DNA of 64,000 nucleotides from Clostridium estertheticum (GTDB lineage: Bacteria; Bacillota; Clostridia; Clostridiales; Clostridiaceae). This document shows, piece by piece, positions 56,470 through 63,972 of the stretch (position 1 is its first letter; every line of letters begins with the position of its first letter). A program made the position numbers and the translations under genes. The stretch lies in the NCBI RefSeq assembly GCF_011065935.2, contig NZ_JAAMNH020000002.1, forward strand, positions 70,970 to 134,969, written 5' to 3'. The notes under the pieces are model-generated. The model searched no databases. It saw only the letters and a list, made by a program, of their open reading frames with translations, and had not been told where the DNA came from.

Positions 56470-58959
56470 GTGCGACAAGAAGTCGCTAATTAGTAGTGTT
56501 TCGTAAGAAACTGCGTTAGTTACTAAGCGTATCCTCGCTCGAAGCTGCACTCCGAGTAATTGGTTTGTAGGTTGCATGAGAGTTAATTATCTAAGGTCAT
56601 TGCTTTACGCAGAAGCAATACTTGGTTAGGGGAAAAATGGAAAGTATAAATGAAAGTTGAACCTTTGTAATCTTCGTTAATGAAGATAAGCGTACTGCGG
56701 TATAACAAGCTTAATATGGATAGGAAAGATTGTATCGCACTCCAATCGTGCAGTAACCCATATATCCATCGGAGTAAAGAGGGATGCTTCCCCATTTGAA
56801 TCTACTAATAGTGGAACTTGATAGGCCCTTTGTGTTCCTCGATAGAGGTAGGGTAATCGAAAGAGAACCACAATACCAGAGGGTAAGGGATAGTGGAGAA
56901 AGCGAATGCCAGTAGGACGAAAGTCCAGGGGAAAAGATAACTCGCTGGATAGAGTTTTATAACTCACTCGAAAGAGGGCAGACTTCCACATGGTCATCAA
57001 CACGAAAGAAAACGTAAAGAGGAATCTTTTTTAAGGAGAAACATGTTATGAAAACTATTAATAAATTTAATACGTCGGCTGTTTCTCCACATATAGAGAG
57101 CTGGTCATTAATAGACTGGACGAAAATATATGAATATGTGAAGAAACTTCGCCAACGGATTTTTCGTGCCGAACAGTTGGGAAACAAAAGAAAAGTAAGA
57201 AAACTTCAAAGGCTAATGATTAGAAGTAATGCTAATTTGCTACTTTCAATAAAAAGAGTTACACAAATTAATAAAGGTAAAAAAACAGCTGGTGTTGACG
57301 GTCAAATTGCAATCACTTCAAGTGATAGATTGAGATTGTATAATCTTCTCAAGAAATATAGTATTAAACATATTAGACCAAAGCCAGTTAAGAGAGTATA
57401 TATCCCTAAGAAAAAGGGTAAGATGCGACCTTTAGGAATACCAGTTATAAAAGACAGGATATTTCAAAACATAGTTAAAAATGCTCTTGAGCCACAATGG
57501 GAAGCAAAATTTGAACCTTCTTCATATGGATTCAGACCTAAGCGGAGAACCCAAGATGCTATTGTAAATTTATTCACTAAACTGTCATCAAGAAGTACAA
57601 GACAATGGGTATTTGAGGGCGATTTCAAGGGTTGCTTTGATAATCTCAATCATCAATACATTATGGACTGTTTAACGGGGTTTCCTGCTAAAGATACTAT
57701 ATATAAATGGTTGAAAGCAGGATATGTTGATAATAATTCATTCAATGATACACATTCTGGAACCCCGCAAGGTGGGCTTGTCTCACCTTTATTAGCCAAT
57801 ATAGCCTTGCATGGTATGGAAGAAGAGCTTGGCGTAAAATATTACCTCGATAGAGGTAATCATATATTAGCCAGGAACTCGGTTGGAGTAGTAAAATATG
57901 CTGATGATTTTGTAATTGTATGCAAAACAAAAGAGGATGCTATAGATATGTATCAAAATCTCAAACCATACCTTGATAAAAGAGGGCTGACACTTGCAGA
58001 TGAGAAGACTAAAGTTTCGCATATTAGTGAAGGATTGGATTTTCTTGGATTCAATCTAAGACAGTATAAAACTAATAACGGTATGCGATTATTAATAAAA
58101 CCATCAAAGGCAAGTATAAAAAAAGCCAGAGAAACAATAAAGAATGTGTTTATACAACTGCGAGGGAAACCAGTCGGTGACTTAATAAAAAAATTAAACC
58201 CAATAATAAGAGGTATAGGAAACTACTGGTCAAGCCAAGTTGCAAAAAAGATATACGGCAACATCGACAGTTATATATGGATTAAGATAAGAAAGCATTT
58301 GAAAATTTTACACCCCAAGAAGTCGTTTAAATGGATTTACCAAAAGTATTTCAAAGCAGATAATACAGGGGTTAGTAAAGATAAATGGATACTAACAGAC
58401 CCTCATGATAAAAAGACTCAGTTATTTAGAATGAGTTGGATACCAATAGTGAGACACTCTGTAGTTAAATTCAACAATAGCCATGATGATGCTAGTTTAA
58501 AAGAGTATTTTGAGAAAAGAGACAAGAAGGAGTTCATTAAAGACAATGTTTTGAGCAGAAGGAAGGTAGCAAAATCCAGTAATTACAAATGTAGAGTATG
58601 CAAACAATCATTAGTGGGAGAAGAGTCTTTAAAGATTAATCAAATTGTACCTAGTAAATTAGGCGGTGATGAAAGGTATGACAACTTGGAATTATTACAT
58701 AAAAGTTGTCAGCGATACCACCGAACACTACTTGAAAAATATGGAGGAGGAAGAGATTTACCAAAAATCGTCACCTACTTCAAAAATAATCAAATAGAAC
58801 CTAACAGCAAAGAAGGACACAAACTGATTAAGAAGGCGTTCAAGAAGTTCAAATACCAACTTGTTTGAGGTAAAAAGATGGCTTGAGCCGGATGTGTGGC
58901 AACATACAAGTCCGGTTCTTAGGGGGGAAAGGAGCCGTAAGGCTCCCTACCTACCCGAC
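56470..58959 (+). mobile_element. Group II intron with maturase gene
   Basis: Self-splicing retroelement of about 2.49 kb. The 5' end GTGCGACAAGAAGTCGC and 3' end CCTACCCGAC are classical group II boundaries. Domain V is the hairpin at 58885-58919 (GAGCCGGATG ... AAGTCCGGTTCT) and domain VI follows (GGAGCC-GTAA-GGCTCC). A long structured 5' region (56470-57047) precedes the maturase gene in domain IV. Removing it rejoins the interrupted cassette-type repeat exactly, which fixes both boundaries. The maturase has an HNH domain, unlike group IIC maturases, so this is probably a IIB-like (chloroplast-like) intron. Confidence 0.93.
57048..58868 (+). CDS. ltrA: Group II intron reverse transcriptase/maturase
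   Basis: 606 residues in the order RT, maturase X, HNH endonuclease. RT motifs: GVDGQIAI, GIPVIKDRIFQNIVKNAL, GFRPKRRTQDAI, GTPQGGLVSPLLANI, and the catalytic YADD in VVKYADDFVIVC. X domain around 390-480 (NPIIRGIGNYWSSQVAKK). C-terminal HNH with zinc-type cysteines CRVCKQSL...QIVPSKLGGDERYDNLELLH. AAGGAG precedes ATG. Splices and mobilises the host intron; no frameshift, so probably active. Confidence 0.95.
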   Translation: MKTINKFNTSAVSPHIESWSLIDWTKIYEYVKKLRQRIFRAEQLGNKRKVRKLQRLMIRSNANLLLSIKRVTQINKGKKTAGVDGQIAITSSDRLRLYNLLKKYSIKHIRPKPVKRVYIPKKKGKMRPLGIPVIKDRIFQNIVKNALEPQWEAKFEPSSYGFRPKRRTQDAIVNLFTKLSSRSTRQWVFEGDFKGCFDNLNHQYIMDCLTGFPAKDTIYKWLKAGYVDNNSFNDTHSGTPQGGLVSPLLANIALHGMEEELGVKYYLDRGNHILARNSVGVVKYADDFVIVCKTKEDAIDMYQNLKPYLDKRGLTLADEKTKVSHISEGLDFLGFNLRQYKTNNGMRLLIKPSKASIKKARETIKNVFIQLRGKPVGDLIKKLNPIIRGIGNYWSSQVAKKIYGNIDSYIWIKIRKHLKILHPKKSFKWIYQKYFKADNTGVSKDKWILTDPHDKKTQLFRMSWIPIVRHSVVKFNNSHDDASLKEYFEKRDKKEFIKDNVLSRRKVAKSSNYKCRVCKQSLVGEESLKINQIVPSKLGGDERYDNLELLHKSCQRYHRTLLEKYGGGRDLPKIVTYFKNNQIEPNSKEGHKLIKKAFKKFKYQLV

Positions 58960-59027
58960 TCATAACAACTGTAAGAATTACTTAAGAAATCAATTAAACT
59001 GGACAGGTTATGTCTAAAATCAGAAGT
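58960..59027 (+). repeat. Cassette-type repeat split by the intron, right part
   Basis: TCATAACAACTGTAAGAATT ... ACTGGACAGGTTATGTC, then TAAAATCAGAAGT. In this copy CATAAC pairs perfectly with GTTATG and CTGT with ACAG, leaving AA as a bulge; the clearest palindrome of the set. Confidence 0.75.
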
Positions 59028-59064
59028 ATTTTTATCGAAAACATACGGAAAAGGGGGATATGTT

Positions 59065-59907
59065 TTGATTAATCTAGCGTGTAATTATAGTCTTGAAACT
59101 GAAGAACTTGTTAGAGATAATAAAATTCAAATTGATTATTTTAAGTTCCCTGCATTGGCCTTTGATATGAATATTCTAAAAAGTTATGACTTATCTGAAT
59201 TTCAAAGGTTTGCTTTTGATGTAAAGAAAATAAAACCCATTTTATATCATGGATTGTGCCCGTCACCACATAATATTTGTTCCACTAATTTTAAAAATGA
59301 ATTACAAGTAGACATTATTAATAAGATGATTGAGATGACGGGCACCCCAGGTATTTCACTACATTTAGCTGGTGCTGATGAAAAAATTACTAAAGAAGAG
59401 CTTATAAAAATAGTAGTTAGTAATATTGAGTTCTTAAAATCAAAGTTTAAAGGATTAAATTTTATTACACTTGAAAATGTGGAAAAAAGCAATTCAATTT
59501 TCGTTACAGACCCAGATGTTATTTCACGAATCATAAGGCAAGCTGATACTAACTTTTTGCTAGACGTAAGCCATGCATTTTGCTCTGCATATGATAGAAG
59601 TGAAGACTTTATATCATATATACATAAACTTCCACTAGAGAAAGTGTATGAAATCCATATTAATGGCTGGGCAGAAAAAAATGGAGATATCATGTCTCAT
59701 ATAAAAATAAATAAAATGGGTTATGATGTTCTAAAGCATGTACTTGATTATTGTTCTCCTAAAATTGTTACTCTTGAATATGGAAGACATGATGATAGAA
59801 TTGGCATAGGCTGTCCTGTTATGACACCTAATAATATAAGTCATAAAGCGAAAAATGAGATTATAGAACAGATTAATGATTTGAAGGAAATTATATACAG
59901 ATATTAA
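59065..59907 (+). CDS. DUF692/TIM-barrel family protein (MbnB/TglH-like fold)
   Basis: 280 residues. TIM-barrel pattern with likely metal ligands: YHGLCPSPHNICS, LHLAGADEKIT, FITLENVEKSN, FLLDVSHAFCSAY, VYEIHINGWAEKNGD and VTLEYGRHDDR. These resemble the His/Asp/Glu set of DUF692 multinuclear iron oxidases and xylose-isomerase-like barrels. TTG start chosen, with GGGGG 7 bases upstream. DUF692 enzymes usually act on a small peptide encoded beside them with a partner protein; none is visible here. Family call is probable, activity unknown. Confidence 0.65.
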   Translation: MINLACNYSLETEELVRDNKIQIDYFKFPALAFDMNILKSYDLSEFQRFAFDVKKIKPILYHGLCPSPHNICSTNFKNELQVDIINKMIEMTGTPGISLHLAGADEKITKEELIKIVVSNIEFLKSKFKGLNFITLENVEKSNSIFVTDPDVISRIIRQADTNFLLDVSHAFCSAYDRSEDFISYIHKLPLEKVYEIHINGWAEKNGDIMSHIKINKMGYDVLKHVLDYCSPKIVTLEYGRHDDRIGIGCPVMTPNNISHKAKNEIIEQINDLKEIIYRY

Positions 59908-59960
59908 TTTATTACTCAATATTAGGTTTAAATAATATAGGGCAATAACATAGGAGAAAA

Positions 59961-60044
59961 TGTTCATAAAGTTCGTCATAAACAATTTTAAAAATTACTG
60001 AAAATGATATAAATTGGACAGTTTATTTCTATAATGAGAAGTCA
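59961..60044 (+). repeat. Cassette-type intergenic repeat, copy 3
   Basis: TGTTCATAAAGTTCGTCATA then AACAATTTT..., right arm TTGGACAGTTTATTTC and TATAATGAGAAGTC. About 115 bases further homologous to copies 1 and 4 follow, to about 60135. Arms less complementary than in copies 1 and 4. Confidence 0.65.
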
Positions 60045-60168
60045 AAAAAGTGTAAAACTAGATAGGTGTAGGGCATATCAGCGATATATGAAGACATTTC
60101 TCAGTTAAAGAGTTGCTTTAAACTTGTAGAAAATAGCTAAGTATAAAGTATTTTGAAGGAGAATTATT

Positions 60169-60513
60169 ATGTGGTTTGTTTGGATAATAGTAGGCATTTT
60201 CTCAATTATCACTATGATTCTGTTGTGTGGTAAATGTTCTTTCTTAGTAGCAGGTTATAACATGATGAGTAAAGATGCGAAAGAAAAATATGATGAGAAA
60301 AAGGTGTGTAAAGGTGCGGGGGTTACAATGTTATTGATTAATCTCCCGTTAATCTTTATTGCTTTATATTTTCAATTATTCACTTCTGGCTACAAAACAG
60401 CGGGAACGTCAGATAGTTTTACTACGGCAATTGGATTATTATTTGCAATATATGTAGTCGCCGTTTGTGCGATAAGTGGCTCTAAGGGATTAAAAGGTCG
60501 TGAAAAAAAATAG
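60169..60513 (+). CDS. DUF3784 membrane protein
   Basis: 114 residues, three hydrophobic segments with the DUF3784 hallmark between the first two (LVAGYNMMSKDAKEKYDEKK, VCKGAGVTM). GAAGGAG precedes ATG. Function unknown; such proteins are frequent in clostridial accessory regions. Confidence 0.8.
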   Translation: MWFVWIIVGIFSIITMILLCGKCSFLVAGYNMMSKDAKEKYDEKKVCKGAGVTMLLINLPLIFIALYFQLFTSGYKTAGTSDSFTTAIGLLFAIYVVAVCAISGSKGLKGREKK

Positions 60514-60617
60514 AGATTATGAGAATAATCTGTATCTAAGTTAATTCATTAAGAGAACATTGGATTAATATAACACAAGTTCAAAACGTATAAATTGTAA
60601 TTTAAACTAAGAAGTTG

Positions 60618-60714
60618 TTTCGTATCTTTCTTTAAGTTCGTCATAAACAACTGTTAGATAAGCAAAGAAATTCGAGAAACTGGACAGGTTATGTCTATAA
60701 TCGGAAGTTGGGAA
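60618..60714 (+). repeat. Cassette-type intergenic repeat, copy 4
   Basis: TTTCGTATCTTTCTTTAAGT TCGTCATAAACAACTGT left end; AACTGGACAGGTTATGTC right arm; TATAATCGGAAGTTGGGAAA tail. Homology to copy 1 continues to about 60835 and includes the palindrome CAGAGATATCTG. The 60514-60870 gap holds no gene besides. Confidence 0.72.
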
Positions 60715-60870
60715 AATTAAAATTTATTTGATGAGTGTGTAGAATATCAGAGATATCTGAAAAGTCATGTTTTATAAAGAAATTTCTAAGTAAAAGAGTA
60801 ACGGAGATATGTCGAACCTGTATTTTGTTGCGATGAAACTACTAAATATAAAATGGAAGGAAATGATATA

Positions 60871-61086
60871 ATGGAAAAAAAGATATATTATATATTAGGT
60901 ACAGTATTTATTGCTTTAATTGCTATTTTTTATATTTTTCAAATGAATTTTTATGTTTTTGGACAAATTACAGTTTGGATAACTAATGTCCTTTATATAG
61001 TAGCACTTGTTGCAGTGATTAAACTTGCCATTAAAGCAACTCAAGCACTCGATATTTACATAAATGATAAGAAAAATATCAGATAA
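60871..61086 (+). CDS. Small membrane protein
   Basis: 71 residues with two hydrophobic segments (YYILGTVFIALIAIFYIF; WITNVLYIVALVAVIKLAI) and a charged tail. ATG 60871 is preferred because GGAAGGAAA lies upstream; ATG 60853 overlaps that site. Family not recognised. Its stop is followed within 2 bases by the next repeat copy. Confidence 0.6.
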   Translation: MEKKIYYILGTVFIALIAIFYIFQMNFYVFGQITVWITNVLYIVALVAVIKLAIKATQALDIYINDKKNIR

Positions 61087-61088
61087 TA

Positions 61089-61182
61089 GTTTCGTAATCT
61101 TCTAAAGATTCGTCATAAACAACTGTAATAATTACTAATGAAATTAGATAAATTGGGTAGGTTGTGTCTATAATGGGAAGTT
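61089..61182 (+). repeat. Cassette-type intergenic repeat, copy 5
   Basis: GTTTCGTAATCTTCTAAAGA then TTCGTCATAAACAACTGTAA; right arm TGGGTAGGTTGTGTC; TATAATGGGAAGTT. Begins directly after the preceding stop codon. The tail beyond 61182 diverges from other copies. Confidence 0.72.
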
Positions 61183-61263
61183 CAAGTTCCCAAAAGCGGG
61201 GATAAGCCATCCTAGTAAAAAATTGCGACTTAATGACAAAATAAATTTCTGGGGGGGAATATT

Positions 61264-61722
61264 ATGTATCAATATTATAAGGGTTTTATTATTAGAGAAG
61301 GAGCAGATGGACTTAAATCGGATATGATTAAGAGGATGTACACCGAGGTTGGTTGGGTGGCTTCAAATCAACCACAATGGCAAGATGAAAAGTACGAAAT
61401 CTGCTTTAAAAATTCATCGTGGGTTTTCACTGTATGGGATAATGAAGACATAATTGCAATGGTAAGGGTTGTATCAGATAGAGTTATGACTGCAACTATT
61501 CAAGACCTTGCTGTTAAAGATGCATATAGAGGAAAAGGCATTGGTAAAAAATTAGTAGGTTTATGTTTACAGAAGTTACCTCATGGAAATTGGTGGGTAC
61601 ATACAACTCCTGAAAATTATGATTTCTATAAAAAATGTGGATTTGAGGTTTCTCCAATATCTGAAAGTGCAACACTAGCATATATGGGGTTTATAAAGGC
61701 ACGATTAGAAGGACATAGATAA
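61264..61722 (+). CDS. GNAT-family N-acetyltransferase
   Basis: 152 residues. Acetyl-CoA site in IQDLAVKDAYRGKGIGKKLV (R-G-K-G-I-G, textbook P-loop), then WWVHTTPENYDFYKKCGFEV. GGGGGGG stands before ATG 61264. Substrate unknown. Followed 48 bases later by another GNAT gene, likely cotranscribed. Confidence 0.92.
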   Translation: MYQYYKGFIIREGADGLKSDMIKRMYTEVGWVASNQPQWQDEKYEICFKNSSWVFTVWDNEDIIAMVRVVSDRVMTATIQDLAVKDAYRGKGIGKKLVGLCLQKLPHGNWWVHTTPENYDFYKKCGFEVSPISESATLAYMGFIKARLEGHR

Positions 61723-61770
61723 TATTTCATATTTTTCATATAAAGCGAATTATTTAAAGAGGTGAAAATA

Positions 61771-62262
61771 ATGATTATACGTTTAGCAAAAGTTGATGAT
61801 AAAGAAAAAATATATAGGTTAATAGCACAGTTTAGAATAGAGTTAAAACAACTTAAAGGAATTACATCGACACCTAAAATAGACCAAGCCAAGGAAGAAT
61901 TTAAAGAATATATAGAGGCTAAATTTCCTATTTTTGTCGCTGAAGATAATAGCAAAGAACTATTAGGATATTTAGTTTGTAGAATTGATAATAGTGTAGT
62001 TTGGGTAGAATCTCTATTTGTTTCTAATAGTGCAAGGAAAAATGGAATAGCCTCAAAATTATATAAAAAGGCAGAGAACATTGCAAAAGAATTGGGTAGC
62101 ACTACAGTTTTTAACTGGGTACATCCTAATAATGATAAGATGATAACATTTTTATCTAAAATGGGATATAACGTTTTAAATCTTATTGAAATAAGAAAAC
62201 CATGGGAAAATGAAATATTAAATCAAAAAATATCTGTTGGAAATCATGAGTATAAATACTAA
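61771..62262 (+). CDS. GNAT-family N-acetyltransferase
   Basis: 163 residues. VWVESLFVSNSARKNGIASK is the acetyl-CoA-binding motif (R-K-N-G-I-A), followed by ENIAKELGSTTVFNWVHPNN and FLSKMGYNVLNLIEIRK. AGAGGTG lies 7 bases before ATG 61771; GTG 61762 is part of that site. Substrate unknown. Confidence 0.9.
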   Translation: MIIRLAKVDDKEKIYRLIAQFRIELKQLKGITSTPKIDQAKEEFKEYIEAKFPIFVAEDNSKELLGYLVCRIDNSVVWVESLFVSNSARKNGIASKLYKKAENIAKELGSTTVFNWVHPNNDKMITFLSKMGYNVLNLIEIRKPWENEILNQKISVGNHEYKY

Positions 62263-62284
62263 CGTTAGGTCAGAATATTCATTT

Positions 62285-62321
62285 ATTGTTCAAAATCGTA
62301 TTTCTACGATGGTTGAACAAT
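62285..62321. repeat. Isolated strong hairpin between cassette genes
   Basis: ATTGTTCAA + ATCGTA pairs with TACGAT + TTGAACAAT, 15 bp with a small internal loop and a TTTC tip. No T-run follows, so not a terminator. It occupies the place where other gaps carry the cassette-type repeat. Confidence 0.5.
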
Positions 62322-62357
62322 TGTAAAATATTGCGAAATACATTAAGGAGGATTATG

Positions 62358-63017
62358 ATGGGCATTTCCGTTGATGAACTTTTTACATTGAGAGAATTAG
62401 ACGCACAAGCAATATTTGGAGGGGTTAAGCATCCTTGGGAAGTTCTTACAAGAATTAATACTTTCATTTTTGAGTACGCAAAAACTCTGCCAAATGATTT
62501 TGAAAGAATAGAGGAATTTATATGGGTTGGCAAAGGCACTACTATTGAAAAAAGTGCTCTGATAAAAGGTCCAGCGATTATTGGTTATAATTGCGAAATC
62601 AGGCATTCCGCTTACATTAGAGAAAATGTTATCATTGGTAATGATGTTGTCGTTGGAAACTCAACTGAAATTAAAAATTCAATTCTCTTTAATAAAGTGC
62701 AGGTTCCGCATTATAATTATGTTAGTGATTCAATATTAGGGTATAAATCCCATTTGGGGGCAGGTGTAATAACCTCTAATTTAAAGTCCAATGGAACGTT
62801 AGTAAAAGTAAAATATGGTATAGGTATTATTGAAACTGGTTTAAGGAAATTTGGTGCAATTTTAGGTGATTCATCGGAAGTAGGATGTAATACAGTTTTA
62901 AACCCAGGGACAATATTAGGAAAAGGTAGTATTGTTTATCCATTATGTTCTGTGAGGGGTTATATTCCAGAGAATAGTATTTTGAAAAATAGTGGTAAAA
63001 TTGTAGAGAGAAAATAA
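62358..63017 (+). CDS. Left-handed beta-helix acyltransferase/nucleotidyltransferase-like protein
   Basis: 219 residues. Hexapeptide-repeat region from about residue 65 (TTIEKSALIKGPAIIGYNCE, AYIRENVIIGNDVVVGNSTE, IKNSILFNKVQV, VGCNTVLNPGTILGKGSIVY). The domain equals the C-terminal acetyltransferase half of GlmU/GlgC-like sugar nucleotidyltransferases; no nucleotidyltransferase domain is attached. AAGGAGGA is 5-6 bases before ATG 62358. It may acetylate a sugar phosphate. Confidence 0.78.
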   Translation: MGISVDELFTLRELDAQAIFGGVKHPWEVLTRINTFIFEYAKTLPNDFERIEEFIWVGKGTTIEKSALIKGPAIIGYNCEIRHSAYIRENVIIGNDVVVGNSTEIKNSILFNKVQVPHYNYVSDSILGYKSHLGAGVITSNLKSNGTLVKVKYGIGIIETGLRKFGAILGDSSEVGCNTVLNPGTILGKGSIVYPLCSVRGYIPENSILKNSGKIVERK

Positions 63018-63070
63018 AGTCAAGAAACCAGAATATCGTATTATTTCAAAAGTGAATTTTACTGTGTTTT

Positions 63071-63115
63071 AATTCGTATTTTTCTTCAAATCCGTCACAC
63101 TGGTAAGTTATGACG
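63071..63115 (+). repeat. Short variant of the cassette-type repeat
   Basis: AATTCGTATTTTTCTTCAAA then TCCGTCACACTGGTAAGTTATGACG with CGTCA/TGACG pairing. It resembles the left end of the repeat joined almost directly to a GTTATG right arm, as if the loop had been deleted. Confidence 0.45.
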
Positions 63116-63160
63116 AAATAAAGCTTGTTCATGTGTTTAGCATGAATAAGCTTTATTTTT
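63116..63160 (+). terminator. Rho-independent terminator
   Basis: AAATAAAGCTT-G-TTCATG / CATGAA-T-AAGCTTTATTT, 17 pairs and one mismatch, 7-nt loop, TTTTTG tail. Ends the beta-helix gene transcript. Confidence 0.8.
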
Positions 63161-63192
63161 GTAACTTGAAAAAATTACAGGTAAGAATTTTC

Positions 63193-63259
63193 GTAAAGCA
63201 CGCTTTACATTTACCATATTTTGATATATAATTCTTATGTAAGGTTAACTTTACATAAG
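63193..63259 (+). promoter_or_regulatory. Promoter with two flanking palindromes
   Basis: -35 TTTACA (63204-63209), 17-bp spacer, -10 TATAAT (63227-63232). One inverted repeat, GTAAAGC-AC-GCTTTAC (63193-63208), covers the -35; a second, CTTATGTAA ... TTACATAAG (63234-63259), covers the start point. The following small HTH protein is the obvious candidate to bind both (autoregulation). Confidence 0.7.
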
Positions 63260-63272
63260 AAGAGGTGTTGAT

Positions 63273-63464
63273 ATGAAAAATCGTATAAAAGAATTAAGAG
63301 AGAGAAGAAACTTAACACAAGAAGATTTAGCAAAATTATTAGAAACTTCAAGACAAACTATAATATCACTAGAAAAAGGAAAATATAATCCCTCTATTAT
63401 ACTCGCTTACAAAATATCAAAAGTATTTAATAAAATAATTGAAGAAATATTTATTTTTGAATAG
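63273..63464 (+). CDS. Xre-family HTH regulator
   Basis: 63 residues, a minimal Cro/CI-type helix-turn-helix (IKELRERRNLTQEDLAKLLE, TSRQTIISLEKGKYNPSIIL, AYKISKVFNKIIEEIF). AGAGGTG precedes ATG. It is coupled to a membrane protein gene 13 bases downstream, a common two-gene unit in Firmicutes. Probably represses its own promoter through the palindromes at 63193-63259. Confidence 0.9.
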   Translation: MKNRIKELRERRNLTQEDLAKLLETSRQTIISLEKGKYNPSIILAYKISKVFNKIIEEIFIFE

Positions 63465-63477
63465 GAGGTCTATTGAA

Positions 63478-63873
63478 ATGGAAAATAAAAAGAAAACTGA
63501 TTCTATAATTATAGGGGCTGGAATATTTGCAATATATTTTATAGGTGAAGGAATTTTCGGGTTTATTACTAAAAAGAATGGTTATTGGGTTCCGCTTGTT
63601 ATAGGTATCCTATCATTTTTGTACCTTATATATTTATTGAAGAGAACAAAAAGTAATTTAAACGAAAGGTATGAAGATGAAAGAAAGAAATTTATAAGTG
63701 AAAAATCTTCAAGCGTTAGTTACAGTATACTTTTTGCAGTTATTCTTATATATAGTGAACTAATAAATGCAAACAAGATTATTATTAATACTTATGATTC
63801 ACTTATGATAATTATGGGTATTGCACTAATAATAAAACCTATTGCTTTTTTGATTTGTAAATATAAATATTAA
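63478..63873 (+). CDS. Four-helix membrane protein paired with HTH regulator
   Basis: 131 residues, four hydrophobic segments (IIIGAGIFAIYFIGEGIFGF; WVPLVIGILSFLYLIYLL; SVSYSILFAVILIYSEL; LMIIMGIALIIKPIAFLIC) with a charged loop in the middle. GGAGGTC stands 7 bases before ATG 63478; the earlier in-frame ATG at 63439 lies within the HTH gene. Function unknown; possibly modulates or is regulated by the HTH partner. Confidence 0.8.
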   Translation: MENKKKTDSIIIGAGIFAIYFIGEGIFGFITKKNGYWVPLVIGILSFLYLIYLLKRTKSNLNERYEDERKKFISEKSSSVSYSILFAVILIYSELINANKIIINTYDSLMIIMGIALIIKPIAFLICKYKY

Positions 63874-63906
63874 TTATGTAAACATGAGTAGTACAGAATA
63901 ATATTT

Positions 63907-63972
63907 AATTCACAATATTCTAAACGGATGATACAAACAACTGTTAGAATTACTAAAGTAATGGATTAATTC
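63907..63972 (+). repeat. Cassette-type intergenic repeat, copy at window end
   Basis: ATTCACAATATTCTAAACGG then ATGATACAAACAACTGTTAG and ATTACTAAAGTAATGGATTA. The left part is clear; the right arm has diverged. The array therefore probably continues beyond the window. Confidence 0.55.

Noticed and set aside
56470..57047. Short open frames within the intron 5' domain as genes
   Set aside because: This stretch is the structured intron RNA; frames there are shadows with no ribosome sites or family resemblance.
57048..58868. Retron or diversity-generating reverse transcriptase
   Set aside because: X and HNH domains, GTGCGAC and CCCGAC boundaries and a domain V hairpin make it a group II intron maturase.
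40803..63972. Calling the intergenic repeats genuine integron attC sites
   Set aside because: Length and imperfect palindrome fit, but GTTATGT/CATAAAC do not satisfy the standard R-box consensus and no intI-type gene is present, so only an analogy is claimed.
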